Positions 25,253 to 33,125 of a stretch of 64,000 nt of DNA are shown in pieces. Source of the stretch: UBA7662 sp036787895 (GTDB lineage: Bacteria > Bacteroidota > Bacteroidia > UBA7662); the NCBI GenBank assembly GCA_036787895.1, contig DAIQOK010000004.1, forward strand, positions 1 through 64,000. The letters run 5' to 3'. The notes under the pieces were generated by a model. It searched no databases and had not been told where the DNA came from. It worked only from the letters and a program-made list of their open reading frames with translations. How positions within the stretch are numbered: position 1 is the first letter of the stretch; every line of letters begins with the position of its first letter. The position numbers were made by a program, and so were the translations under genes.

Positions 25253-27354
25253 AAAAACAAATTAAAATAGCCCTGGTGGGCAACCCCAATAGCGGTAAAT
25301 CCTCCCTTTTTAATGCGCTGACAGGTTTGCATCAAAAAGTCGGGAATTTTCCCGGTGTGACCGTCGACAAAAAGACAGGAAAAGTAGCGCTGAGCAGTCA
25401 ACTTAGTGCTGAGCTCATTGACTTACCGGGGACCTACAGTTTGTATCCTCGTTCGGAGGACGAAAAAGTAACGTTTAATGTGCTCTTGGATGCCGAAAAT
25501 CCAGCCCATCCCGATTTGGTGATGATAGTGGCAGATGCCACGAATTTGCGGCGTCACCTGCTTTTTATTACCCAGATTATCGATTTAGGTATGCCTTCGG
25601 TTTTGGTGTTGAATAAAATCGACATGGCTGAAAAGCGGGGCATAGAACAAAATACGGAGGAGCTATCGCGTTTGCTGGGCATACCGGTAGTTGCGACCAA
25701 TGCTCGCGCGGGAGCTGGCTTGGAGGAGCTTAAATCGGTATTGGCAGGTCAGTTGAACAGCGTTAGTCTGCCCTTTTATCTGCCCAGCTCCGAGGTTAAA
25801 ACAGTACTTGAAGAAGTTGCTGTATTAAGCGGAGAACCAGTAGGTTATCGCTCATTTATCTATCTCTGTAATCACGATCATCTGCACAAACTGAAAGCAG
25901 CGCAACATGCACGCATTGATGCACTTATTCAGAAAAACGATATCGACATACAGCAGTTGCAGGCGCGGGAGACGGTAGAGCGTTATCAGCAGATAGCTGC
26001 ATTATTGACACAAATTGAGCGAAAAACCCGCCAAAGTGAAGACCAGCGCTCCGAACGCATAGATAAAATTTTGCTCCATCCTGTATGGGGGTATACCATC
26101 TTTTTGGGGATACTTTTTGTCATGTTTCAGGCCATTTTTGCCTGGGCGAGTTGGCCCATGGAGTGGATAGAAAAGCTTTTTAACGGGCTTGGCGGTCTGG
26201 CCAACGACTATTTGCCGGAAAGTTTGTTGAGCGATATGCTGGTAAACGGGGTAATACCCGGTTTAGGGGGCGTAGTGGTTTTTGTTCCACAGATAGTGCT
26301 TTTGTTCTTTTTTCTGGCCTTGCTCGAAGAAACCGGCTATATGGCCAGGGTCAGCTTTTTGATGGACCAATTGATGCGTAAGTTTGGTCTGAATGGAAAA
26401 TCTATCGTACCTCTGATTGGCGGGTACGCCTGTGCTGTACCCAGTATCATGGCCACCAGAACAATTAATTCCTGGAAAGAACGTATTCTGACCATTATGG
26501 TGCTGCCTTTAATGAGTTGCAGTGCCCGCTTGCCCGTATATACACTGCTTATTGGCATAAGTGTGCCCGACGATAGGGTATTGGGCCTGTTTAATATGCA
26601 GGGTTTGGTGCTCATGGCTTTTTATCTGCTGAGTTTTTTTGCAGCTATAGGTGTAGCCATGGCGATGAAGTGGTTTATACGGGAGCGGTCATCGTCCTAC
26701 TTCTTATTGGAGATGCCGGCCTACCAGTTGCCGCGCTGGGGAAATATTGGTTTAACCCTCGTTGATCGGGCCAAGGCGTTCGTTTTTGGAGCCGGTAAAG
26801 TAATTTTGGCGGTTTCTATCGTGTTGTGGGCACTTTCAAGTTTTGGTCCTGGCGATAGTTTCGATAAGCTGGAAAAACAATATTCCGAAGCAGTAGCCCT
26901 GAATGGTCAGCAGCAGGAGCTGGATAACCAGCTTGAACGCGATAAACTCGCAGCCAGTTATGCCGGAATGTTGGGGAAATTTATTGAACCGGCCATTGCG
27001 CCCTTGGGATTCGACTGGAAAATTGGCATTTCTATCATTACCAGCTTTGCTGCCCGGGAAGTTTTTGTAGGTACTATGGCAACCATTTATAGTCTGGGCG
27101 CTGCCGATTTTGAAGAAACTACGCTCAAAGAAAAAATGTTGGCCGATACCCATGCCGATACGGGTGCGCCGGTTTATAGTTTGGCAACCACTTTTTCTTT
27201 GCTCCTCTTCTACGCTTTTGCCATGCAATGTATGAGTACACTGGCCATTACCTACAAAGAAACACGTAGCTGGAAATGGCCGGCTTTGCAGTTTTTTTAT
27301 ATGACAGGACTGGCTTATTTGAGCAGTCTGCTGGTTTATCAATGGCTTAAATAA
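25249..27354 (+). CDS. feoB: Ferrous iron transporter B
   Basis: Protein of 701 residues, inner-membrane Fe(II) transporter. N-terminal G domain: G1 GNPNSGKSSLFN (residues 10-21), G2/switch GNFPGVTVDKKTG, G3 DLPGTYS, G4 LNKIDM, then a GDI-like helical domain. The membrane part has two Gate motifs: PLIGGYACAVPSIMATRTI (Gly/Cys-containing) and SFAAREVFVGTMATIYSLG, with MSCSARLPVYTLLI between. No FeoC is present. GTG start at 25249. Confidence 0.97.
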   Translation: MKKQIKIALVGNPNSGKSSLFNALTGLHQKVGNFPGVTVDKKTGKVALSSQLSAELIDLPGTYSLYPRSEDEKVTFNVLLDAENPAHPDLVMIVADATNLRRHLLFITQIIDLGMPSVLVLNKIDMAEKRGIEQNTEELSRLLGIPVVATNARAGAGLEELKSVLAGQLNSVSLPFYLPSSEVKTVLEEVAVLSGEPVGYRSFIYLCNHDHLHKLKAAQHARIDALIQKNDIDIQQLQARETVERYQQIAALLTQIERKTRQSEDQRSERIDKILLHPVWGYTIFLGILFVMFQAIFAWASWPMEWIEKLFNGLGGLANDYLPESLLSDMLVNGVIPGLGGVVVFVPQIVLLFFFLALLEETGYMARVSFLMDQLMRKFGLNGKSIVPLIGGYACAVPSIMATRTINSWKERILTIMVLPLMSCSARLPVYTLLIGISVPDDRVLGLFNMQGLVLMAFYLLSFFAAIGVAMAMKWFIRERSSSYFLLEMPAYQLPRWGNIGLTLVDRAKAFVFGAGKVILAVSIVLWALSSFGPGDSFDKLEKQYSEAVALNGQQQELDNQLERDKLAASYAGMLGKFIEPAIAPLGFDWKIGISIITSFAAREVFVGTMATIYSLGAADFEETTLKEKMLADTHADTGAPVYSLATTFSLLLFYAFAMQCMSTLAITYKETRSWKWPALQFFYMTGLAYLSSLLVYQWLK

Positions 27355-27361
27355 AGAAGCT

Positions 27362-28012
27362 TTGCTGGAACAGCGACTATGTACTGCACTGCAACCTTTT
27401 TTACCTGCAGCAGCCTTGGTGCCGGCAGTAACTTTTATTATTGAGAAAAAAGTGCAGCTCACTGTAACCGGCAATCGTGCGACCAAACTGGGTGACTATC
27501 GTCATCCTTTTCAAGGCAAGGGCCACCGAATAACGGTGAATGGCACTTTGAACCCCTATGCTTTTTTGGTTACACTCATTCATGAGTTTGCTCATCTGCT
27601 GGTGTGGGAACAACATCAAAATCGGGTAAAACCACACGGTGGCGAGTGGAAAAATGCTTTTACATCGCTCATGAAGCCCTATTTAAAGGAGCAGGTTTTC
27701 CCCGACGAATTGCTGCCAGTTCTCCACGATTATTTCGAAAATCCCCGGGCGTCGAGTTGCGCCGACCCAGAGCTGATGCGCAGCTTGTCACAATTTGACC
27801 AAGGACGAAATCGATATCAGTTTCTGGAAGAATTACCCGAAGGTGCTGTTTTTATCACACGCCAACGCCGTTTTTACATCAAAGGCGAAAAACGGCGCAC
27901 CCGCTTCCTATGTGCTGAAAAGGGCACCGGAAAACAATATCTGTTTCATCCGCTTACACCGGTTCAGCAACGCCGGGCCGATGGCAGTTTGATGTTGGAA
28001 TTGTCGTCTTAG
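27362..28012 (+). CDS. SprT-like zinc metalloprotease domain protein
   Basis: Protein of 216 residues. The zinc-binding helix LIHEFAHLLVWEQ holds HEFAH (HExxH) at about residues 74-78, and HGGEWKNAF, about 18 residues further, supplies the typical SprT HGxxW motif and third His ligand (KPHGGEW). C-terminal part is basic and beta-rich (FITRQRRFYIKGEKRRTRFLC). Related proteins are DNA-protein crosslink proteases (Spartan-like) or of unknown role in bacteria. TTG start at 27362, 7 bp after feoB, so it may be read through from feoAB without functional link. Confidence 0.82.
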   Translation: MLEQRLCTALQPFLPAAALVPAVTFIIEKKVQLTVTGNRATKLGDYRHPFQGKGHRITVNGTLNPYAFLVTLIHEFAHLLVWEQHQNRVKPHGGEWKNAFTSLMKPYLKEQVFPDELLPVLHDYFENPRASSCADPELMRSLSQFDQGRNRYQFLEELPEGAVFITRQRRFYIKGEKRRTRFLCAEKGTGKQYLFHPLTPVQQRRADGSLMLELSS

Positions 28013-28194
28013 CTGGTGTGATTGTCGCTTTTGGCAGCTTTAGTGCGGCTAGCTTTGTAGTCGGGGCCCTGTTGCTGCCCAGGAGGAGTAATTCGGCATC
28101 AACCCAACTTCAATGGCACAGGGCCCTTCTTTGGTTTATGACAAGCGTAATGTTGAAGTCGTTTATAGCGTCAAAGCCTATAAATGCGGTCGTC

Positions 28195-28686
28195 TTACGC
28201 AAACCGAACGAGCGTCTGGCCCTTTTCTACCGCATTCCCGGCCGAAACCAGTACTTTATCTACTTTGCCGGCTCCGGGCGATTTAAGCACGTTCTCCATC
28301 TTCATGCTCTCTAGTACGAGCAAAGGATCACCTTTTTTTACTTCCTGACCGGCGTCAACCAAAAGGCGCAGCACCAAGCCGGGCATAGGTGCCTTGATTT
28401 CATTCACCTTGGATTCAGTGAGCTGGTTCAGCCCTAATTTTTGTAACATAAGGTCGAGCTCATTGCGGACACTTAATTCAAAATGATGACCATTCACGCG
28501 AACCACCAGGCTTTTTTCTTCTTTATTCATCAGTTCTACGGTATACGACCGGTGATTCAGCAATAAATGGAGGCGGTTTTCGTCGAGACGGGCCAGGTCA
28601 AGTTTCAACGCTTTACCGTCGAGAAAAAGGGTTTCGTTTTCGCGATGCAACTGATGGGTTTGGCCATTGACCGTAATCTCGTACAT
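28195..28686 (-). CDS. Biotin carboxyl carrier protein subunit (acyl-CoA carboxylase type)
   Basis: Protein of 163 residues. The C-terminal biotinyl domain IKAPMPGLVLRLLVDAGQEVKKGDPLLVLESMKMENVLKS carries the biotinylated Lys in ESMKMEN; the N-terminal half (MYEITVNGQTH, VVRVNGHHFELSVRN) is the linker/beta domain found in carrier subunits of propionyl- or 3-methylcrotonyl-CoA carboxylases and decarboxylase gamma subunits in Bacteroidota. No biotin carboxylase or carboxyltransferase gene is adjacent, so the partner enzyme is encoded elsewhere. The 182 bp downstream hold nothing recognisable. Confidence 0.88.
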   Translation of the reverse strand: MYEITVNGQTHQLHRENETLFLDGKALKLDLARLDENRLHLLLNHRSYTVELMNKEEKSLVVRVNGHHFELSVRNELDLMLQKLGLNQLTESKVNEIKAPMPGLVLRLLVDAGQEVKKGDPLLVLESMKMENVLKSPGAGKVDKVLVSAGNAVEKGQTLVRFA

Positions 28687-28799
28687 GGGGCAATATTTTG
28701 GTTGTCAAAACTAAGCAAAATGATAAACTTTGAGCTTATCCTTGTTGTTTGGCGACAGGCAGCACCTGTTCACCATATTTGTTCAATCAAATTTTATTC

Positions 28800-31253
28800 A
28801 TGTTACGATTTCTTTTATCTATAACTGTCACAGCTTTACTTCTCTCGGCATGTGGCAGCAGTAAAACGGGAAAAACACCTGCCGCACCGGCAACAGTCGC
28901 GCCGAAAGTCCGGGTTTTTGACCCGGTAAAGGACTACCGGGCTGCCCGTTCACTCGATATGAAGGTGGTGCATACAAAGTTGTATCTCCGGCCCGACTTT
29001 AAAAATGCCTGGATGTACGGCACCGCATTTTTAACTGTTCAGCCTCATTTTTATGCAGGCGACAGCCTCATACTCGACGCCAAAGGTTTTACAATCACGC
29101 GTCTGGAATATGTGGGAGATGATTATTTTAAAAGTCTGCCATACAGTTATGACGGTCAGCAAATCCGCATTTTCCTGGAGTTTGCCCATAGTGCCAAAAC
29201 CAATTTTGAAATTCTGGTGGAATACATCGCCAAGCCCAACGAACTTAAAGGTGTCGGTGGCAGCGCGGCCATTCAGGGCGCCAAGGGTTTGTATTTCATC
29301 AATGGTGATGGTAGCGACCCCAATAAGCCCACTCAGCTGTGGACACAGGGTGAAACAGAATCAAATTCTTGCTGGTATCCAACCATCGATGCACCCAATC
29401 AAAAAACCACCCAGGAAGTTTATCTCACCGTCGACACTTCGTTTGTAACGCTATCGAATGGAGAGCTGGTGTATAGCACCGACAATGGCGATGGTACGCG
29501 CACCGATTACTGGAAGCAAGATTTGCCTCATGCCCCTTATCTTACCATGTTGGCCGTAGGAAAATTCCATGTGGAACGCGAAAGTTGGCGTGGCAAAGAG
29601 GTAAGCTATTACGTAGAGCCGGAGTTTGCAGCTACTGCCAAAGCTACTTATCCCAATACGGTGGAAATGCTCGAGTTTTATTCTAAACAGCTTGGCGTGC
29701 CTTACCCTTGGCATAAGTACGCCCAGATAAGTGTGCGCGACTATGTGAGTGGCGCGATGGAAAACACCACCGCAGTAATTTTTGGCGAATGGGCTCAGCG
29801 CACGGAGCGAGAGTTAATCGACGGCAGTAGCGAAAGTACGGTGGCCCATGAAATGTTTCACCACTGGTTCGGTGATTTGGTGACCTGTGAGTCGTGGAGT
29901 AACATTTCGGTCAATGAATCTTTCGCAACCTATGGCAGCTATTTGTGGGATGAACACAAATACGGCCGTTTTGAAGCCGACCGCGGTTTACATGGTAATT
30001 TATTGAGTTATCTGAATGAGTCGAAACGCAAGCAGGAAGACCTGGTGCGCTTTTATTATGGCGATAAAGAAGAGGTTTTCGACAGTCATAGCTATGCTAA
30101 AGGCAGTCGCATTTTACATATGCTGCGTACGGAAGTGGGTGACGAGGCGTTTTTTGCTGCCCTCAAATTGTTCCTCACCCGTCATGCCTACCAAGCCGTA
30201 GAAATTCATCAGTTGCGCCTGGCCTTCGAAGAGGTGACCGGTCGAGACATGAACTGGTTTTTTAACCAGTGGTTTTATGCCAAAGGCCATCCGGTGCTTG
30301 ACATCCAAACCACTTACGATGCCACTACCGCTGAGGTGGTGGTAACCATCAGTCAACAGCAGGATTTGACGACTACCCCCCAATACCGCCTGCCCATGGA
30401 GGTTGATGTGTATACTGGCAGCAGCAAAACCACCCACAAAATTGTATTGACTGGCGTGAACGAAACTTTCCGGCTGAAAAGTGCTGTGCAGCCTGTTTTG
30501 GTCAATGTAGATGCCCAAAAGGTGTTGCTGGCCGAAAAGAAAGAGAATAAAAGTACAGCAGCTTACCTGGAACAATGGAAAAGAGCAGCGCGTTATCTCG
30601 ATAAGCTGGAAGCTTTACAAAAGTTGCAGACCGAAACCAACAATGAACAGGCAAAAACCGTCTTTATGGAAGCCTTCGGCTTTAATCACTGGCAAATTCG
30701 CACTTATGCCATCGAAAAGTGGAACTTTGACGGCTGGAAAAATGACCCTTTGTTTGCTGAACAGCTAGTATCCTTTATACAAACCGATCCGGATAGCCGG
30801 GTGCGGGCGGCAGCTATGGAGAAGCTGGCTGAAACCCGGGCCAAAGGGCAATCGGCGGTTTATGTAAACAGCATCAGCAACGACAGCTCTTACCGTGTGA
30901 ATGGCGCAGCACTGTTGGCCTTGTCGAAGGTAGATAGTGTAGCTGCGCTCGAAATGGCCTTAGGTTTTGAGGATGTACGTTATGTGAGAGGGGTGGTTTA
31001 TGAGGTTTACGGCAATTATGGAGATGCTTCCAAAGCCGACTTTTTTGAGCGCAACTGGGCATTTGGTGGCAACCAGCGTTTTCAGTTAATGAACAACTAC
31101 ACCAAATTGGCTTTGCGCATCAACGAAAGAGAATTTCTAGGTCGCGTTATCAGCTTCTACAGCGCTCAGGATGCGAATTTGAGTGGTTGGCAGAAAAGAG
31201 CAGCCCTTGAGAACCGCAAAAAACTGGAAGCGGCACTTACCAATTTGAAATAA
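28800..31253 (+). CDS. M1-family aminopeptidase lipoprotein
   Basis: Protein of 817 residues. Lipobox LLLSACGSS (Cys about residue 18) after a signal peptide. The gluzincin domain has the exopeptidase motif SGAMENTTAVIF (GAMEN) and the zinc site VAHEMFHHWFGDLVTCESWSNISVNESFATY (HExxH-18-E), all residues present. The C-terminal ~250 residues are helical and HEAT-like (DPDSRVRAAAMEKLAETRAKG, NGAALLALSKVDSVAALEMALG). Periplasmic or surface N-terminal exopeptidase. Start ATG 28800 chosen as the first Met before the signal peptide. A hairpin with T-run follows (31262-31296). Confidence 0.93.
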   Translation: MLRFLLSITVTALLLSACGSSKTGKTPAAPATVAPKVRVFDPVKDYRAARSLDMKVVHTKLYLRPDFKNAWMYGTAFLTVQPHFYAGDSLILDAKGFTITRLEYVGDDYFKSLPYSYDGQQIRIFLEFAHSAKTNFEILVEYIAKPNELKGVGGSAAIQGAKGLYFINGDGSDPNKPTQLWTQGETESNSCWYPTIDAPNQKTTQEVYLTVDTSFVTLSNGELVYSTDNGDGTRTDYWKQDLPHAPYLTMLAVGKFHVERESWRGKEVSYYVEPEFAATAKATYPNTVEMLEFYSKQLGVPYPWHKYAQISVRDYVSGAMENTTAVIFGEWAQRTERELIDGSSESTVAHEMFHHWFGDLVTCESWSNISVNESFATYGSYLWDEHKYGRFEADRGLHGNLLSYLNESKRKQEDLVRFYYGDKEEVFDSHSYAKGSRILHMLRTEVGDEAFFAALKLFLTRHAYQAVEIHQLRLAFEEVTGRDMNWFFNQWFYAKGHPVLDIQTTYDATTAEVVVTISQQQDLTTTPQYRLPMEVDVYTGSSKTTHKIVLTGVNETFRLKSAVQPVLVNVDAQKVLLAEKKENKSTAAYLEQWKRAARYLDKLEALQKLQTETNNEQAKTVFMEAFGFNHWQIRTYAIEKWNFDGWKNDPLFAEQLVSFIQTDPDSRVRAAAMEKLAETRAKGQSAVYVNSISNDSSYRVNGAALLALSKVDSVAALEMALGFEDVRYVRGVVYEVYGNYGDASKADFFERNWAFGGNQRFQLMNNYTKLALRINEREFLGRVISFYSAQDANLSGWQKRAALENRKKLEAALTNLK

Positions 31254-31261
31254 GTCGCGAA

Positions 31262-31296
31262 TTATCCACCATACTCCCGTGGATAAGTTGTTTTTT
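31262..31296 (+). terminator. Probable terminator of the M1 peptidase gene
   Basis: Eight-base inverted repeat TTATCCAC / GTGGATAA (31262-31269, 31279-31286) with a 9 nt loop, followed after four bases by a six-T run. The arms resemble DnaA boxes with one mismatch each, but position and T-run favour a terminator. Confidence 0.6.
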
Positions 31297-31318
31297 ATCT
31301 GATTTCATATTACATTTG
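31288..31318 (+). promoter_or_regulatory. Promoter of rimP-nusA-infB operon
   Basis: TTG at 31288-31290, a 20 bp spacer and TACATTTG at 31311-31318 match the Bacteroidota TTTG-n(19-21)-TAnnTTTG arrangement; it is the best two-part promoter seen in the window. Predicted transcription start is near 31323, which puts the hairpin of 31332-31355 at the very 5' end of the mRNA. Confidence 0.65.
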
Positions 31319-31331
31319 CAGCGCAAAAGAG

Positions 31332-31359
31332 AGAGGGGACCCAGCAGTCCCCTCTTTTA
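31332..31359 (+). terminator. Leader hairpin (attenuator-like) of rimP-nusA-infB
   Basis: Perfect 9 bp stem AGAGGGGAC / GTCCCCTCT (31332-31340, 31347-31355), loop CCAGCA, followed by TTTAT. It has intrinsic-terminator form yet lies between the predicted promoter and the rimP ATG (31370). A read-through/termination decision here could regulate the operon, whose product NusA acts on exactly such hairpins. A simple 5' stabiliser role is equally possible. Confidence 0.7.
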
Positions 31360-31369
31360 TTAAGCTACC

Positions 31370-31834
31370 ATGAATCCGTTACAGAATCGCATATTACAGC
31401 AGCTTGAGGCCATCTTAACCGATGACCATCACTTCTTGGTGGAGTTGAAGTTGAGTCCCAATAATGGGTTACTCACCGTTTTACTCGATGGTGATAGTGG
31501 TGTGAGCATCGATTATTGTGCGCAGCTGAGCAGGGCGTTGGGCGAAAAACTCGATGAAATGGAGGAACTCGGCAAATATGTGCTTGAAGTATCCTCACCC
31601 GGCGCCGATGCACCCCTGCGTTTGTTGCGGCAATACCCCAAACATGTGGGTCGTAAGTTGAAGTTCGAACTTCGCGACGGTACCGCTTTGGAGGCCACAC
31701 TCACCGCTGTGACAGGCGACCAGCTTAGTCTGGCCTACAGTCACAAAGAAAAAGGCAAAAAGGCCGAGCAACGGGAACGTACGCTGTCTTTTGCCGATAT
31801 CAAAACCGCTAATGTTATTATCTCTTTTAAATAA
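31370..31834 (+). CDS. rimP: Ribosome maturation factor RimP
   Basis: Protein of 154 residues needed for 30S subunit maturation. The N-terminal domain shows LVELKLSPNNGLLTVLLDGDSGVSIDYCAQLSRALGEKLDEM and the signature YVLEVSSPGADAPL (consensus LEVSSPGxDRPL); the C-terminal SH3-like domain follows. The Arg of DRPL is replaced (ADAPL), which is common in Bacteroidota. First gene of the rimP-nusA-infB operon, 9 bp before nusA. Confidence 0.95.
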   Translation: MNPLQNRILQQLEAILTDDHHFLVELKLSPNNGLLTVLLDGDSGVSIDYCAQLSRALGEKLDEMEELGKYVLEVSSPGADAPLRLLRQYPKHVGRKLKFELRDGTALEATLTAVTGDQLSLAYSHKEKGKKAEQRERTLSFADIKTANVIISFK

Positions 31835-31843
31835 ACGCTTACC

Positions 31844-33082
31844 ATGAACAGCAGCGAACTCATCGACTCCTTTGCAGAGTTCAAGGAACTGAAGAATATC
31901 GACCGTGCCACCATGATGCGCGTCCTCGAGGACGTATTCCGTTCCATGGTGCGTCGTAAATACGGCACCGACGAAAATTTCGACATCATCCTGAACACGG
32001 AAAAGGGAGACCTCGAAATCTGGCGTAACCGCGAGATTGTTGAAGATGATGCCGAAGACGCAGATCAATTTGACAAGGTGCGCCTCAGCGAAGCCCGTTT
32101 GATTGAGCCCGATTTTGAAGTGGGTGAAGAGGTATCGGAAGAAATTAAACTCGAGGATTTCGGTCGTCGTGCCATCTTAGCCGCCCGTCAAACGCTCGTA
32201 CAGCGGATTTTGGAGCTGGAGAAGGACAATATCTACAAAAAATACATCGACCGCGTGGGTGAAATCATCACCGGCGAAGTATATCAGATTTGGAAAAAGG
32301 AAATTCTGGTGCTCGACGACGAAGGCAATGAACTTATTCTGCCTAAAACCGAACAGATTCCGGCCGATTTCTTCAAAAAAGGCGATGCCATCCGTGCCGT
32401 GGTGCAGGGCGTGGAGATACAGGGCGCCAGTCCGCGTATTATCATCAGCCGCTGTGCCCCTGCTTTCCTCGCCCGATTGATGGAGCTCGAGGTACCTGAG
32501 ATATTCGATGGTTTAATCACCATCAAAAACATCGTGCGTGAGCCCGGTGAGCGCGCCAAAGTAGCTGTTGAAAGCTACGACGACCGCATTGACCCGGTTG
32601 GTGCCTGTGTGGGCATGAAAGGTTCGCGTATTCACGGCATTGTTCGTGAGTTGCGTAACGAAAGCATCGACGTTATCAACTTCACCAACAACCTCCAGCT
32701 GTATATCCAACGTGCTTTGAGCCCGGCGAAAATCAGCAATATGGAGTTGGATGCTGAGCATAAAAAAGCACATGTCTTCCTGAAGCCCGATCAGGTTTCC
32801 CTGGCCATCGGTAAAGGCGGGCACAACATCCGCCTCGCGGCCAAACTCACCGGTTATGAAATCGATGTGTTCCGTGATGTGGAAGACAGCGACAGTGATA
32901 TCGACCTCGACGAGTTTGCAGATGAAATAGATACCTGGATACTCGACGAGTTGAAAGGCATTGGCTGCGACACGGCCCGGTCGGTATTGGAGCTTGGCAA
33001 AGAAGAGCTGGTGCGTCGCACGGAGCTCGAGGAGGAGACCGTTCAGGAGATCCTCGACATCATCAAAGCCGAGTTCGAATAA
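31844..33082 (+). CDS. nusA: Transcription termination/antitermination protein NusA
   Basis: Protein of 412 residues: N-terminal RNA-polymerase-binding domain (LIDSFAEFKELKNIDRATMMRVLEDVFRSM), S1 domain (about 130-200, GEIITGEVYQIWKKEILVLDDEGNELILPK), KH1 (VREPGERAKVAVESYDDRIDPVGACVGMKGSRIHGIVREL) and KH2 (KPDQVSLAIGKGGHNIRLAAKLTGYEIDV), and a short C-terminal HhH region (GIGCDTARSVLELGKEELVRRT). Binds RNA polymerase and modulates pausing and termination. Second gene of the operon. Confidence 0.96.
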   Translation: MNSSELIDSFAEFKELKNIDRATMMRVLEDVFRSMVRRKYGTDENFDIILNTEKGDLEIWRNREIVEDDAEDADQFDKVRLSEARLIEPDFEVGEEVSEEIKLEDFGRRAILAARQTLVQRILELEKDNIYKKYIDRVGEIITGEVYQIWKKEILVLDDEGNELILPKTEQIPADFFKKGDAIRAVVQGVEIQGASPRIIISRCAPAFLARLMELEVPEIFDGLITIKNIVREPGERAKVAVESYDDRIDPVGACVGMKGSRIHGIVRELRNESIDVINFTNNLQLYIQRALSPAKISNMELDAEHKKAHVFLKPDQVSLAIGKGGHNIRLAAKLTGYEIDVFRDVEDSDSDIDLDEFADEIDTWILDELKGIGCDTARSVLELGKEELVRRTELEEETVQEILDIIKAEFE

Positions 33083-33125
33083 TCGCAGGGAAAAAGCGAA
33101 ATTTGTCAATTAGTAATTAACAGGA

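Noticed and set aside
28018..28314. Plus-strand frame of 98 codons between the SprT-like gene and the BCCP gene
   Set aside because: Its 3' part is antisense to the biotinyl domain; no start signal or recognisable sequence.
31262..31286. Inverted pair of near-DnaA boxes upstream of rimP
   Set aside because: Each has one mismatch to TTATCCACA and the pair forms a stem followed by a T-run right after a gene, so a terminator is the better reading.
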